From Halictus rubicundus (lineage: Eukaryota; Arthropoda; Insecta; Hymenoptera; Halictidae), in assembly GCF_050948215.1 (NCBI RefSeq), contig NC_135158.1, positions 2,961,822 through 3,025,821 of the forward strand: DNA of 64,000 nt. Reading direction: 5' to 3'. The notes beneath the pieces are model-generated. The model was not told where the DNA came from. It searched no databases and saw only the letters and a list, made by a program, of their open reading frames with translations. Below are positions 47,481-58,250 of this stretch, in pieces (positions within the stretch are counted from its first letter, which is position 1; each line of letters starts with the position of its first letter). The translations under genes and the position numbers were made by a program.

Positions 47481-49740
47481 ACTCTTTCAAGCATCTCGGA
47501 AAATGACGCGAAACGAACGAGATTCGAGAGCAAACCCCGGAAAAACAATCCAATCCTTTCAGTGGGGTCTGTCTTTCTTTGGGGTCGTCTCTTTGCCAGC
47601 GGGTTCGGGTTCGGGTTCAGGTTCGTTTCGAGGCGGATCAGGGATCCGCCGAAAAAGAAACCGAATTGAATTAGATCTCGCGAAGGTTGAGGGCGGAATT
47701 TAGATTGTGCAGCAGAGCATTCTCCGCTATTATGGCTGTGTTTAGCGTGCTTTATGTCCAGCTGGCAACCAGAAGAACGGGACAAAGACGCGTAGCCGCA
47801 ATTACCAGATTAAAGTCGGGACACTTTTTCCCGTATTCTGTCCTATTTTTTCCCGGCCCTGTGCTTTTGTTATGCGTTTCCTTCGACGGTTTCGGACAAA
47901 TCGCGAATATCGCATCGTGTCCGCGGAAGAAAGGGTCCTTCACCCGCGAGCAAATACAAAACGCGATTTTCTTTTCTCTCCGTTAGCTTCTGTTTATCAC
48001 CCTTGCCCATTTTCCTTTTCTTTCTCGGATTCAACCCCACCCACCGTACGTTCCCTAATAAGCCGTGGGCCTGAAGGAACGTCGGCATAAAAAATACCGG
48101 ACCGGTTGCAATTAGCAGATTGAAGTCAACAAAGTTTTCCGAGGCAAGGATCAAGGATGAAAGGGAGCGACGACGGCTCAGATAAATTATTTTTTGACAC
48201 GCGCGGGAATGCCCCTTTCAGGAAATTGGGGACGGGAGAATGGAAAGGGAGGCGACCCAAGCACAATGGCTAATTTCGAGATTGGTTTCATGTTAATACT
48301 GTTGTGAGAACGACGGCGAACGTAATGGCACCGTTACGTTAATAATAAACAGATGGATGCCGCATTAACTTTTTACCGACTTCGATCGCCCCGAGTTGTT
48401 TTTCGACCTCGTTCCTCTGTGATTGTAATCAGCATAATGCCACGTCGCCGAGTTTCAGAATTCCCTTTCTACTCGCACGATGAGCAGAAATAATTAACGC
48501 ATATCACTGACTTTTTAACGGAACGTCTCTGTCTTGATCTTGAATAGACAATTTAAAAATCCAAGAAATTAAAAGTCATAAAAATATCTAATGAAATTAT
48601 TCGTTCATACAAAGTCCACAAATTAACATGTGCGAAATTTGTTAGTGTAATTATGTTTACCATAAGCAAAAACTATCCAAATTGTAACACCTTTTACGTT
48701 TCACTTTCACGAAGTTGTCTATTGAAGTGAAAAAATTTTTACACTCGATCTGCAGAAATAAAATACGAGCGATCGACGCCTCTGGAAATGAAATATATAA
48801 TAGCGCACACTCGTTTCTAAAGGCTCTTTCAGCTTCGTCATTCGGCGGTACCGAATCTAATTCATTTCGAACGGAGAAAAGTTAAGCACCGGCGAACTGC
48901 TCCGTCAGTAAAATGCAAGAAAATTGGAGAACCGGTTAATCGATATGGTCCATGAACGGTTCATTTACTGGCGAACGATCCCTCCCCGGTGGACCGGCCA
49001 ATATAATTTCACCCGTGCGCGCGTTCAATTCATCAAAGAAATCCGTGCGCGAAGATGCGGAAAGTATACGGCGCGCATCGCGCGCGCGATAAGAAGCGGG
49101 AATGATGGGCCAAGTTCGGCGAAAACTATTACCATAAAACCGAACTCCGGGCAAACATGGAATTCCCCGCCGATCTCCTGGGCCGTCATGCTCTCGGAGA
49201 ATGAGTCATCCGAACGAAAAGTTCCAAAGCGGTGGGTGGGGAACGAGGCGGAGTAGGGGGAGAGAAGAACGCGTGCACACGCCGAGGGGTGGATATCTCG
49301 AAGAAGTTTTATTTACCTTCGATCACGACTGAGTTTCAATATCGCGACAATGGGACCGGGGGAATGTTTGGTAACAGGCTGGGATACGTTGTCAGCTCTC
49401 GAGTCGTCTGAAAGCTTCCTCGAAAGCATAGCGAGCCTGGCACATACGAATTCCGACGTGGATTCCGCCCTGTTTGTTCTTCCGACACCCCTGCGTTCCG
49501 TTTGCTTTCGCTGGCGCTGGTTAGTCCATCCAAAAATGTTTGGAAAAGAGCGAGATCGTTTAAAAATACTTAGCGACGCACTGGATGTACAATATAATCA
49601 GGGTACTATAGTTCAGACATTAAAAATCTCCTTTAATGTTGTCAAGACTGATTCTCTTCAATTCATTGCGGAACAAGTTATTCTCAAACAAATTATCATT
49701 AAATGCAACACCATTCCTTTAATTCAATTATGATATTTAA
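47481..49740. other. Unique DNA, no gene seen
   Basis: Includes a short GGTTCG hexamer run (about 47600-47625), an AT-rich interval at 48.5-48.8 kb and CpG-rich DNA at 48.95-49.3 kb. Frames up to 127 codons have no recognised domain. The hexamer run is not the insect telomere motif TTAGG. Confidence 0.45.
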
Positions 49741-50450
49741 CTGTTCAGTGGACATTCTGCTCGTGGATAAATCTACTGCAATTAGCTCAATGCAATGTCT
49801 TCGAAAGCAGCCAAAACAATTCAACATTGTCTGCTCAATAGTCTGGATATCGAAAGAATTTTATTGACATACAGGATCAAGTTGGTTGGCCTCGTAAAAA
49901 TTCTCAAGGCTGGCCAGGACTGTTCAGAATGTTTTCAAAATGCCTACTAGTTCAATGCATCGGAGAAAAGCAAGTACGCAGTAACATTAAATGCAAGGCT
50001 GTATTAACAGTCCATTCAAAATCGTAGGATCTAGCCAGGACGATTTAGGAATTTACCTTGAACTGCCAAGCAATCAAAAGGATCTGAATAATTTTATGTG
50101 GTTTGCAGGACCCACTCTAGTCCTTGGACCTACCCTTATCAGGATCTACTGCTAGATAAAAATTTGCCTTCGACCCTGATGCTACTCGAATGCCTCATAG
50201 GAGCTACTGCAATGAGCCCATTAAAAAATTCTTGGGTCCAGCCTAGATAGTTTAAAAATGTCCTTTGAATAAGCACTCTTTGATAGCCTATTAAAAACTC
50301 CTAGGACCTGGCCCAGAGCAATTACAAACACTCTCTTAAATTTACAAGCAATCAAAAGGATAATTATGCCAATAAAAATTCTCGGGCATGACCCACGCTT
50401 GTCAAACAATTTTCCTCGAGTTACTGATGAATCGGGAGGACCCGGAAGAG
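49741..50450 (+). repeat. Second degenerate satellite (roughly 70-120-bp units)
   Basis: A block of the type ATTCTNGGNCC, then a CCAGA or GGCCAGGAC word, then TTNAAAA, then CCTTTGAAT, then CAATCAAAAGGAT recurs. Block starts are near 49900, 50021, 50228, 50297 and 50378. CAAGCAATCAAAAGGAT occurs twice (50067 and 50345) and ATTAAAAA precedes several blocks. Units vary from about 69 to 120 bases. It shares no core with the CAGAC family. Confidence 0.5.
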
Positions 50451-51560
50451 TTTCTGAAAACTGTGGAACGTGTGGGGGTTCAACGGGCACGTTTCTGGCC
50501 GATGGGATCCCGGATCGGCGGCATTAGGCGAAGTTCAGGAAAGAACCGCTCGATCCGCGGAAGTGGCCGGGTTAAGTGGTCCTCGAAACGCGACTCGAAT
50601 ATTCCCGGTCCGCCGGAAGTTTTCGATCGACGTTGGGGAAATGGAGCCGGGTGATCGAAGGGGGACAGGAAGCCGGCGGCAACATGGCACGGGACCAACG
50701 CGTCCGGCGGGACGGGGATTCAAGAGGACCATTGGTACCGCCTCGTAATCCGAATGGGATCCCCGCGGGCCGGACAAAAGTCACCGTAACGACGCAATTC
50801 CTGCTGGCCGTAGAGCCGCGTTAAACGACCCCCATTCTAGGGGTTCCTGGTAATCCCAGGCCCTTCCTGCATCAGCAGATCCTCCCCAGTAACCTCGAAT
50901 GCCTAGGGGAGCTAACCCAGACTGGCATCGAATACGCCTAGATCTTGGACAATGAAGAATTCCTTACGGAATCCCCGTTGATCCACATGGGATCGCATCA
51001 CAGGTCCTACACGTATAATCAGGACTACGTAATCCAGCTGGAGGGTCCGCGACGACTGTTCAGAAGCCTCTAGATCGTCTCGATCGCTGGCACCCACCCG
51101 AAGATAGAGGATCCTCGATCACCGTTTTCGGAAACTTACCCCCCACTATCAGCAGCAGGTGGAACAGAGCACGTCGCACTTTCCCGCACTTCCGTCGAAC
51201 GTCTTTATCCATGCTGGAGCCGTTGCCGCACTAGACGTCTCTCCACTGACTGTCGTCTCCGATGATCTACGCTCGATGTCAGCCGACACTCGTCGCGCCG
51301 GCGAGTGTCATCGGGACACCGTGGTCCCGGTTGCCGTCTCGCGTCGATTGCCGTACGGCGTTGCACGCGTTACTGTCAGAAAAACCCGCCACACGAGATA
51401 TCAACTTTCACCAACACCGCTGTCAAACCGGTCGCCACGACAGCGACGATAGCGCACAGGGCCACGCGGTCGCGACAGTTCCTGACTTGCAACTGACGAG
51501 GGATGCTGCACGAAGAGTTTGCGCCGGCCTCGCGCGCGCGCACAGAATCCTTACTCCCCT
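50451..51560. other. GC-rich unique DNA, no gene seen
   Basis: CpG-rich with overlapping short frames. A minus-strand frame at 51376-51573 would end in a hydrophobic, membrane-segment-like stretch, but it opens on GTG and has no internal ATG. 50.82-51.0 kb has CCTAGGGG and TCCCAGG words that may be further diverged units of the preceding satellite. Confidence 0.4.
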
Positions 51561-52330
51561 GCGCTCCTGGCACCCTCGGTCAGTTAGTCACCCCCTCTCC
51601 CTCTCCCTCGACGTTCGCCAACCCCTATCTCCCTCTCTATTTCTCTCTTTCCCGTAGTCTTCTTTCCTTCTCCTTTTCACGGACATCGTTCCTCGAGTCT
51701 CCTCCCTCCTCCCCCGCGGCCATTCACCCGTTCGTATCGTCTTCCCGTCTCCTTCTCGATATCAACACCCCCGTGACACCCCCTCGTTTCACGCAATCTC
51801 TTCCCTCTCTTCCCCCCCCCCCCTTCTCGTCTCTCCCTATTACGCTTTTTCCGCTTCCACGCCGTACTGTCACGCGGGCGGCTCGCCGCGTCTCTTTTCG
51901 GTTCGTTTTCACCCCCTCTTAGTTAGTTCACCCCCTCTGTGTATGTGTGTGTGTGTATCTTTTACCTACCCACACCCACGTTTCTCTCTGTCGCAGGCAT
52001 ACATCCAACCTCACGCGCATCCTTTCGCCGGCTGTATCTCAAACACTAAAGAGTTTCTTAGGAAATTGAATTGAAACCCAACCCCCAGTGCTCCTCTCCA
52101 CCCCTTCTCTCTATCTCTCTTCCTCTTTCAATCATCTGTGTAGGAGGCTCTTGTTGTTTCTCTTCTCTCGTCCCACCGTTTCCAGACTCTTGTCCCCGGT
52201 TGTTTTGGGCTACCCCGCCACGACCGGACTCTCCATCCGTCTTCGTCTACTTCCGCCCCGTCGCGTGTTCCAACCCCTAAACCTTCCCCCCAACCCCCTC
52301 GATGGTTTCTCCCTTTAACCGCCCATCGTC
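51561..52330. other. Pyrimidine-skewed tract of about 0.8 kb
   Basis: The plus strand is strongly enriched in C and T over hundreds of bases, with CTCCCTCTC, TTTCTCTCTTTCCC and long C runs. A TG-rich microsatellite lies at 51938-51957. On the minus strand this would read as a purine-rich leader, a texture common in insect 5' untranslated regions. No confident exon follows on that strand, so the function is open. Confidence 0.6.
51938..51957 (+). repeat. Imperfect (TG)n microsatellite
   Basis: TGTG repeat of about 20 bases with one TAT interruption. Confidence 0.85.
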
Positions 52331-53078
52331 ACCTCCGTGCCGGTTTCCCCGGGAACTGATTGTCTCGCCGTTAAGCGGCAATTTATATGTTAACAGGGTC
52401 GAATCGGTCGAGAGTCATGCATACGTTTAAGAAAAGGGGTGCGAACGGGGGGGTGGTTAGCAGGAACGAGGGAGAGGCAAGGTGAACGACGCACGGTCGC
52501 GTGACGATGCCCCGACGACACTTCGCTCGTTAGTCGAGCCAGCGATCGTCCTGTTACGATATGGATCTAACCCCCTCCGAGGAGACACACTCCTCGAATT
52601 TCCAACTATCCCTAAATACCCAACCACCCCCGGCTTACTTATCGTACGTGTTGTTACATTTTATTTAAGTGGAGGAGGATTCGGCATTACGAGCAACCAA
52701 ACGAATCTAGGCAGTAATTCTAAAAATTTGACAGTGGCATATGCTATACGTGACTAATTAAGAAATTGTGGGATCAGGCCGAGATCTCAAAACTTTCCTG
52801 GAATTGCCAGGGACCAAACAATAGTAACTTTGGAAAATTTCTAATCTTTCGGATTAATTACCTAGCACGGTCAGGAACCAGAATCGATTTTCTCGGGGAA
52901 GAACGATGCGAGCCACCACTTCCGGTGGTAATGGCCGTCGCGTCGGAGCCAATGGGTAGCAAGGTGGCAAAGTGACGGCGGGAAAACCGGCGGCGTGACC
53001 GGGAATTCAATTTTCTCGGACGACATCGGTAGCCGTGCAACACGCACACGCCACTCGCGAAACTTGGATTGCACACAG

Positions 53079-53121
<43 letters not shown>

Positions 53122-53450
53122 ATTCTCACACCCCCTTTCTCTTGTGGATCAAAGCCGGATCGACTGCCGAATAGAGAGGCATTAGAGCGTCTGCTTTGTT
53201 CGAGATGCGCCTTGACACGTGTCCCCCACATCTACACGGTCCGTCTGTCACATTTATTCCCTTTGGAGACCGGGGATTATACGTCTGGAGTCGCTCGATG
53301 CCAACCAATCAAATAATGCTCATGTTTCATGCAGACGCGACTCGGTCGATCCTCAACTGTCGCGCGGTTCATAGTCATCGTCGTTACTTTTAATCGACGC
53401 ATCCCTTTTACTACCCTGAACGGTTCTGACAGCACGAAACATTTTTTCTC
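52331..53450. other. Unique DNA with CT tract, no gene seen
   Basis: GC-mixed sequence with a CT microsatellite at 53081. Frames up to 93 codons pass through the repeat and are not credible. Confidence 0.45.
53081..53121 (-). repeat. (CT)n microsatellite
   Basis: Thirty bases of uninterrupted CT repeat, a single G interruption at 53111, then more CT. On the minus strand it is a GA tract. Confidence 0.95.
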
Positions 53451-54091
53451 GATCTGCTTTGTTCAATCCGAACGCAGAAAAGTAGTTCAATTTATTTAAA
53501 AATTAAGTGAGCGTTTCTTAAACAATCAACTGAACGTACCATGCTATGAGAAAAAATTAATTGGACAGAGCCTGGACTATTGAAAAATTACGCGTAAGTA
53601 ACTTGAAATTAATTAATGCATCGAGTGAGTGATACAAATTTGTATACCGTATATATGTTAGTATATACATAGGAATCAATTTTTGAACTGAATTGACAGG
53701 ATGATGAAGAGTATGGACGCTGACGTTGCATTCATGATGCATGACGATTGTCGCGAACCGTGAAACGCGTTCGGGTTTTAGCATTCAGTGACCGCGCGTC
53801 TTCGTCGAGTGTTCGCGAGTGATCCTTTGTGCGCTCCTTTCTGTGTCCCCTTCCCCCTCGGGGGTCGTACTCACCACTTTAATTGCTACCTTGTCGTGGT
53901 GTGGGGCACGACTGCACAGTCGCCAAAGGCAATTGCAGCGTCCTACTGAGTGATTTACGCCCACTTTCAGTTTTTTTTTTCACTTCTTGTATCCCGCGCC
54001 GCGTTCTCCGTTGTCTTTCTGAGCTAATCGAAAGACTGGTCCTTCGAGCCGGATTCCCCACTTTGGGGGGCCGGCGCCCGTTCTGAAGGTC
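53451..54091. other. AT-rich spacer and leader-like region of the capsid-like frame
   Basis: AT-rich to about 53.76 kb, then a sharp change to mixed GC sequence leading into the frame at 54092. An insect initiator-like ATTCAGTG word lies at 53783-53790, followed by GTGTTCGCGAGTG. This could be a host start site or chance. The capsid frame is closed upstream by TGA at 54020. No second viral gene such as a polymerase is visible in any frame. Confidence 0.4.
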
Positions 54092-54703
54092 ATGGCTCGT
54101 CAACGTCGCACTCGTCGCAGCCGTCGAGTTCGCAGTTCCCGTGACCTATTCACGGACACTATTACGACGTATGTGCCGTCTGCTACAACAGTGTCCGTCA
54201 ACGCGGAAAACTTGAACATTCCACACAATCGTCCGTTCCGCGTTGTTTCAATTCCTTATAGCCTCGGGCCTGCTAAAGGATCGAGTGGGATAGCCGTCGT
54301 ACGGTTATTCGCGCACACCGATCTGAAGGAGTGTACTACCGACTCCGGGCCGCTATTGGTTACCATCCACGGCCGAAATGGGACTGTCCGCAATCGAAGT
54401 CCCCTGTGGTTTGCCGATCATATTGTCGGCACGTCTACACCGCTGGCCGTTCTCGACACCCTCTGTCAATCAAAAGGCGAAACAAACGCCTTACGTGTCA
54501 TCTTCTACGTTACCGTGCAACTGGGTCGAGAAACGTACATAGAAACTTGTTCACCGCTCGTGGTATACCACAACCCGACGCTAGAGCCGGTTGCCAGTGG
54601 ATCGAGTGGATCAACCGCATTCTCGCTCGTCTCTCCCACTCCTCGCGCCCGCCTTTCACTTTTCCACTCCGACTCAAGCGATGGTGGTGAAAGGCAGCAA
54701 TAA
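54092..54703 (+). CDS. Intact small basic capsid-like protein, candidate endogenous viral element
   Basis: The frame encodes 203 residues with a true ATG in good context (G at -3 and G at +4), closed upstream by TGA at 54020. Nine of the first 17 residues are arginine (3, 5, 6, 8, 9, 11, 12, 14, 17), like the RNA-binding arm of small icosahedral capsid proteins. Residues about 45-165 alternate short hydrophobic strands (near 50-58, 66-72, 87-91 and 134-142) with polar turns, which fits a single jelly-roll. A Ser/Gly/Thr-rich tail follows. Length matches the smallest plus-strand RNA virus capsids (satellite, luteo- or sobemo-like, roughly 190-260 residues). All arginines of the N-terminal arm use CGN codons. 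No stop or frameshift interrupts it, so it is recent, constrained or still in use. No polymerase neighbour is seen. The viral family is inferred by eye. An unrelated basic host protein is the alternative. Confidence 0.7.
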   Translation: MARQRRTRRSRRVRSSRDLFTDTITTYVPSATTVSVNAENLNIPHNRPFRVVSIPYSLGPAKGSSGIAVVRLFAHTDLKECTTDSGPLLVTIHGRNGTVRNRSPLWFADHIVGTSTPLAVLDTLCQSKGETNALRVIFYVTVQLGRETYIETCSPLVVYHNPTLEPVASGSSGSTAFSLVSPTPRARLSLFHSDSSDGGERQQ

Positions 54704-54717
54704 GGCGTATGCCTTAT
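54700..54717 (+). other. Hairpin overlapping the stop codon
   Basis: ATAAGGC, loop GTAT, GCCTTAT forms a perfect 7-bp stem. The TAA stop (54701-54703) lies in the 5' arm. It may be a remnant of viral 3' untranslated structure or a chance palindrome. Confidence 0.6.
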
Positions 54718-55370
54718 CGCACACTGTGATTTAATACTTCATATTTAAACTTATATTCACTTGATGAAAATCGTATTATTGAACTCTTATTATTAAGTTG
54801 TATTATGAATATAAATATTTCGATTTATGTATCGGTTCATAATAACAATAACATATAATGTATTTATAATATAATCTAACAGCTATATTATGGTTGTACA
54901 TTACTAATTAATTCATGACACAGTTCCGCTAATGGGTGGTTAAACACTGAATCGTTATCAAAATAATGCATTTTCATGCACACATGTCATAAATCACGTG
55001 GGTTTTGTTATATCTGTACACAGGGATTTCACAGTTACCCTGAGTGCTAGACCGCAGAAATTTATGCTGACTTACATGTTCATAGAAAAGTTTATGAAAC
55101 CCACAATGTAAATGCAACTGTCCTTCCCAAAAATAATACCAAAAAACAAATCTATTTTTCAACATCTCTGAAATCGTATACTTTCAAATAATTAGACTGC
55201 TGATTTTATGCGTACGATAATATACATTCCATAATTATAGTCGTACATATTTTCATAATTATAGTCTCCATTCAACTACTATGAAGGGAAAGATTGAAAG
55301 CAGTATAAAATCGACCAAAGAAAGTATATTATCACGATTTAAGGCAACAATACTACTTAAAAAATCCCTC
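54704..55370. other. AT-rich 3' flank of the capsid-like frame
   Basis: Strongly AT-rich with many TATAAT-type words and no open frame of note. Part of it could be the 3' untranslated region, with several AATAAA-like and ATTATTA words. The join with host DNA cannot be fixed by eye. Confidence 0.4.
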
Positions 55371-57400
55371 ATCCAGTCCATCCAGGGGTCTCAACAGGTG
55401 GCAACGACCTACCACCCCCACCCTCGCCCGTGAAAATGAGCCAATTTACCCGATCGCCCTCGACGACCCTAAGATACGACATAAACTTCGTCGAAGGAAA
55501 AACAAATACTCCTCACAAGAACTCGTCGGCCGCCCTGCCGATAAAATCGAACATACACCACCCCCATGATCGAGGCCATTGAAGCAAACCACCCCCGATG
55601 TCGACTAACCCCCCACGCACCGACCACCACCGAGCTAATCGTTCCCGAAAATCAATTCCACCGGGCTCGACGTCTCGAATTCGATATTCCGCGGGGGTGG
55701 TTTTTAATCCGCGACCGAGTCGGAGGTTTGAAACCGGCGGAATGCCGGCGAAAGTTTCGGTGCAATTGGCTGGAACGTTGACCACGAGGCAGGTATTTTC
55801 ACTCGAGGGGTAAAACGATTCGGGGGTGCCCTCCAAGAGGGAATGTTCGCGAGGGGGAGGCTCGCAAATAACAACTGAGAGTCGTTAAAAGTTGATGGGA
55901 TTATAAGGTAAGGGAAAGTCATGGACTTAATGCTCGGGTGTCGGTCGAGCGCCTCTCGCGATTATGGATGCAATTCACTAAAGTATTTTCGGTTTCCACC
56001 CCTCGAATTCCCATCTTAGGTAGTTTCCTTGGCGTTGCAAGCGACTTCGGCTGGTCGGACTTGCTGGGAACACCCGCGGGCGAGTAATTTAACTTCTCGG
56101 GGGCGCAGACGGACGCGTGCCCTTTCGTCACGTCCGTCACAGCCGACGAAATAGGATCCGTCCGAGGGCGGGGGCTGTTAGCCGCCCGTTAATTGACGAA
56201 AGCTCGGCAATTGGCAATCCCACCCCTGTTACACCTTGATCGAGCTTTTCTCGATCATTCTGCAACTTTCTCTTGGAGCATTCTAATGGGGGTGATTGAT
56301 GACTCCCAAAAAATTGTTTTTCTTTATACTTTTTAATGTAGAATGTACAATTCTGAAATGTGAAGACTATGAACTATCTACTACCACCTAAACAACTTCC
56401 AACCCTCCCTTAATCCCTTACTTCATCTAGTAGATTCCATGGCTGACACTGAAGATAATCAAGAACATTTGTAATTACACCTGAATTATAATTAAAAATC
56501 TGTCTACCCTTCCCTAACGTATTTCTTCATCAATCAAATTTTTAATCAGAAAGTCACCGCTATAAGACATCTCAAAAAACAATTCGCCAGTAGTTATAAA
56601 AACTTTTGCGGCTCTAAAATCTTACAAACAAGGTGTCTGCGTTCTATACTACCATCCTCGTATACTACCATATTGGCCCTCTTTTTGACACCGCTCACTT
56701 CCCGAGGGAGGCCACAAGGGTCGCAGGTATTCAGATCGGGACAGTTCGCATAATAAACATTATTAACGCCGAATACATCAAATAGCTTGAACGATCCTGG
56801 CTAACCGAGAATGCTCTGCAGCTGCGTGAAACCCTCCGCCCCCGCACTTACGTCTACAGAAATAACAATAGCGCGCAGAAATGTTTCCGGCGCGTTCGCG
56901 TCGGCAATCTGCACGCGTGCGCTCGTGCACAACAGCGTCAGGAAAGGACCACTCAGCCCGCGAGCTCCCCGGGCTAACAACTTTAAAAGTTCCGACTAAA
57001 CGAGAAATTGCATTAAATTGCGTTTCGCCGAGCCCTTTCGAACATTCCATCCCCGCAATACCTGCGTGATCCACTGGCCGTTAATGCCCCTCGTACCCCC
57101 GCACGCGATAATCCGTCTCGAATCACGGAGTCCCTCCCACTCTTTAGCTGCCGACAGTGTATACGCCCAAAGGAAACTTCGACCGCCTTGATAGTTGTGC
57201 GAAATCCCGGTTCGCAATCATTAAGCGAATTAAGGGACCACCGATTCAGCCAAATCCCTCTGCCGACGATTCGACACGCAAATTGGTCGTTAGCGCTGCG
57301 CCAAGTTTTCTGCACCGATGCCACGGATCTGAAAATATTATAAAATATAACAATTACAAAGTTCCATGGAGTGGACTTTTTCACCGACCAAATTCCTACG
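55371..57400. other. Unique DNA, no gene seen
   Basis: CpG-rich at 55.37-56.2 and 56.7-57.2 kb, AT-rich at 56.28-56.65 kb. Frames of about 100-123 codons overlap on opposite strands with no recognised domain. Confidence 0.45.
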
Positions 57401-58250
57401 GAACTGAAATTCTTGATACGGAAGTTTTCATATTTTTCTGAACAATGCCGGTTCTTTTTTAGTGCAAGCAGAATTTATGAAAAGTTATTTTTGTACTTTC
57501 GTTGGCATTCTCTTTTTTTTTTTAGGTTTCGTGGGATTTTGTGGATAGAGAGTATGTTGTTGTGTAAATATTATAATGAATACAAGGGACATTCGTCTGC
57601 GTCGCAGGTTCTATGGAAAAACTTGATGTAGGGAGAACTCGTTACTGCCTTGCAGAAATAAACTGTAATTGTTCGACTATTCAAACATCATTATTTTCAC
57701 CAAAAACTGGTCTCCAGCTCGCGGCGAATCGCTTACATTTTGTCCGAGCTTTATTTGAAGCAACTGTAAATATAGCTTAGCTTTAATATGAATTTGACTG
57801 AAAAAAATCTAGCTTAGATTTCATTTCAAGCAGACTGCAATTTAGCGGGGATTCGATTAAAAATTGACTGATACGTGTCCCAGATCTTGTACAAGATTGT
57901 CTAAAATATGATACAGGTTTAATTCGAGCAGCACCTTTGTGCCCAAACCATATTTAACATTCGCAACGACCACATTTCATTCATCGCAGTTAATTAAATA
58001 TTTATATTACTATTTTCGAGATAACGAAAAAATGTTCGCGTTCTGGGAACGACGTAATTAGAAATACGATGAGTAACGGAGCACCCAACAATTATAAAAT
58101 ATATTTCGGAGTGTCGGTTGATATTTTAAAATAAATCTTATGTTTAACGTACCATTTACATCCACGCGAGCCCGAAATTAAAGAATACATTTCGCATGCT
58201 CGCATTCGAGACTACTTACAACACTTCCGTTAAAAAAAAAAACCCGGTTA
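57401..58250. other. AT-rich noncoding DNA
   Basis: AT-rich with repeated TAGCTTAG words near 57770-57820. No inverted termini were found and no gene is seen. Confidence 0.45.

Noticed and set aside
47598..47625. Interstitial telomere repeat
   Set aside because: The units are GGTTCG-like, not TTAGG, and there are only about four.
51376..51573. Minus-strand frame ending in a membrane-like segment, as a possible first exon
   Set aside because: It opens on GTG with an in-frame TGA just upstream and no internal ATG, and no splice donor fits its end.
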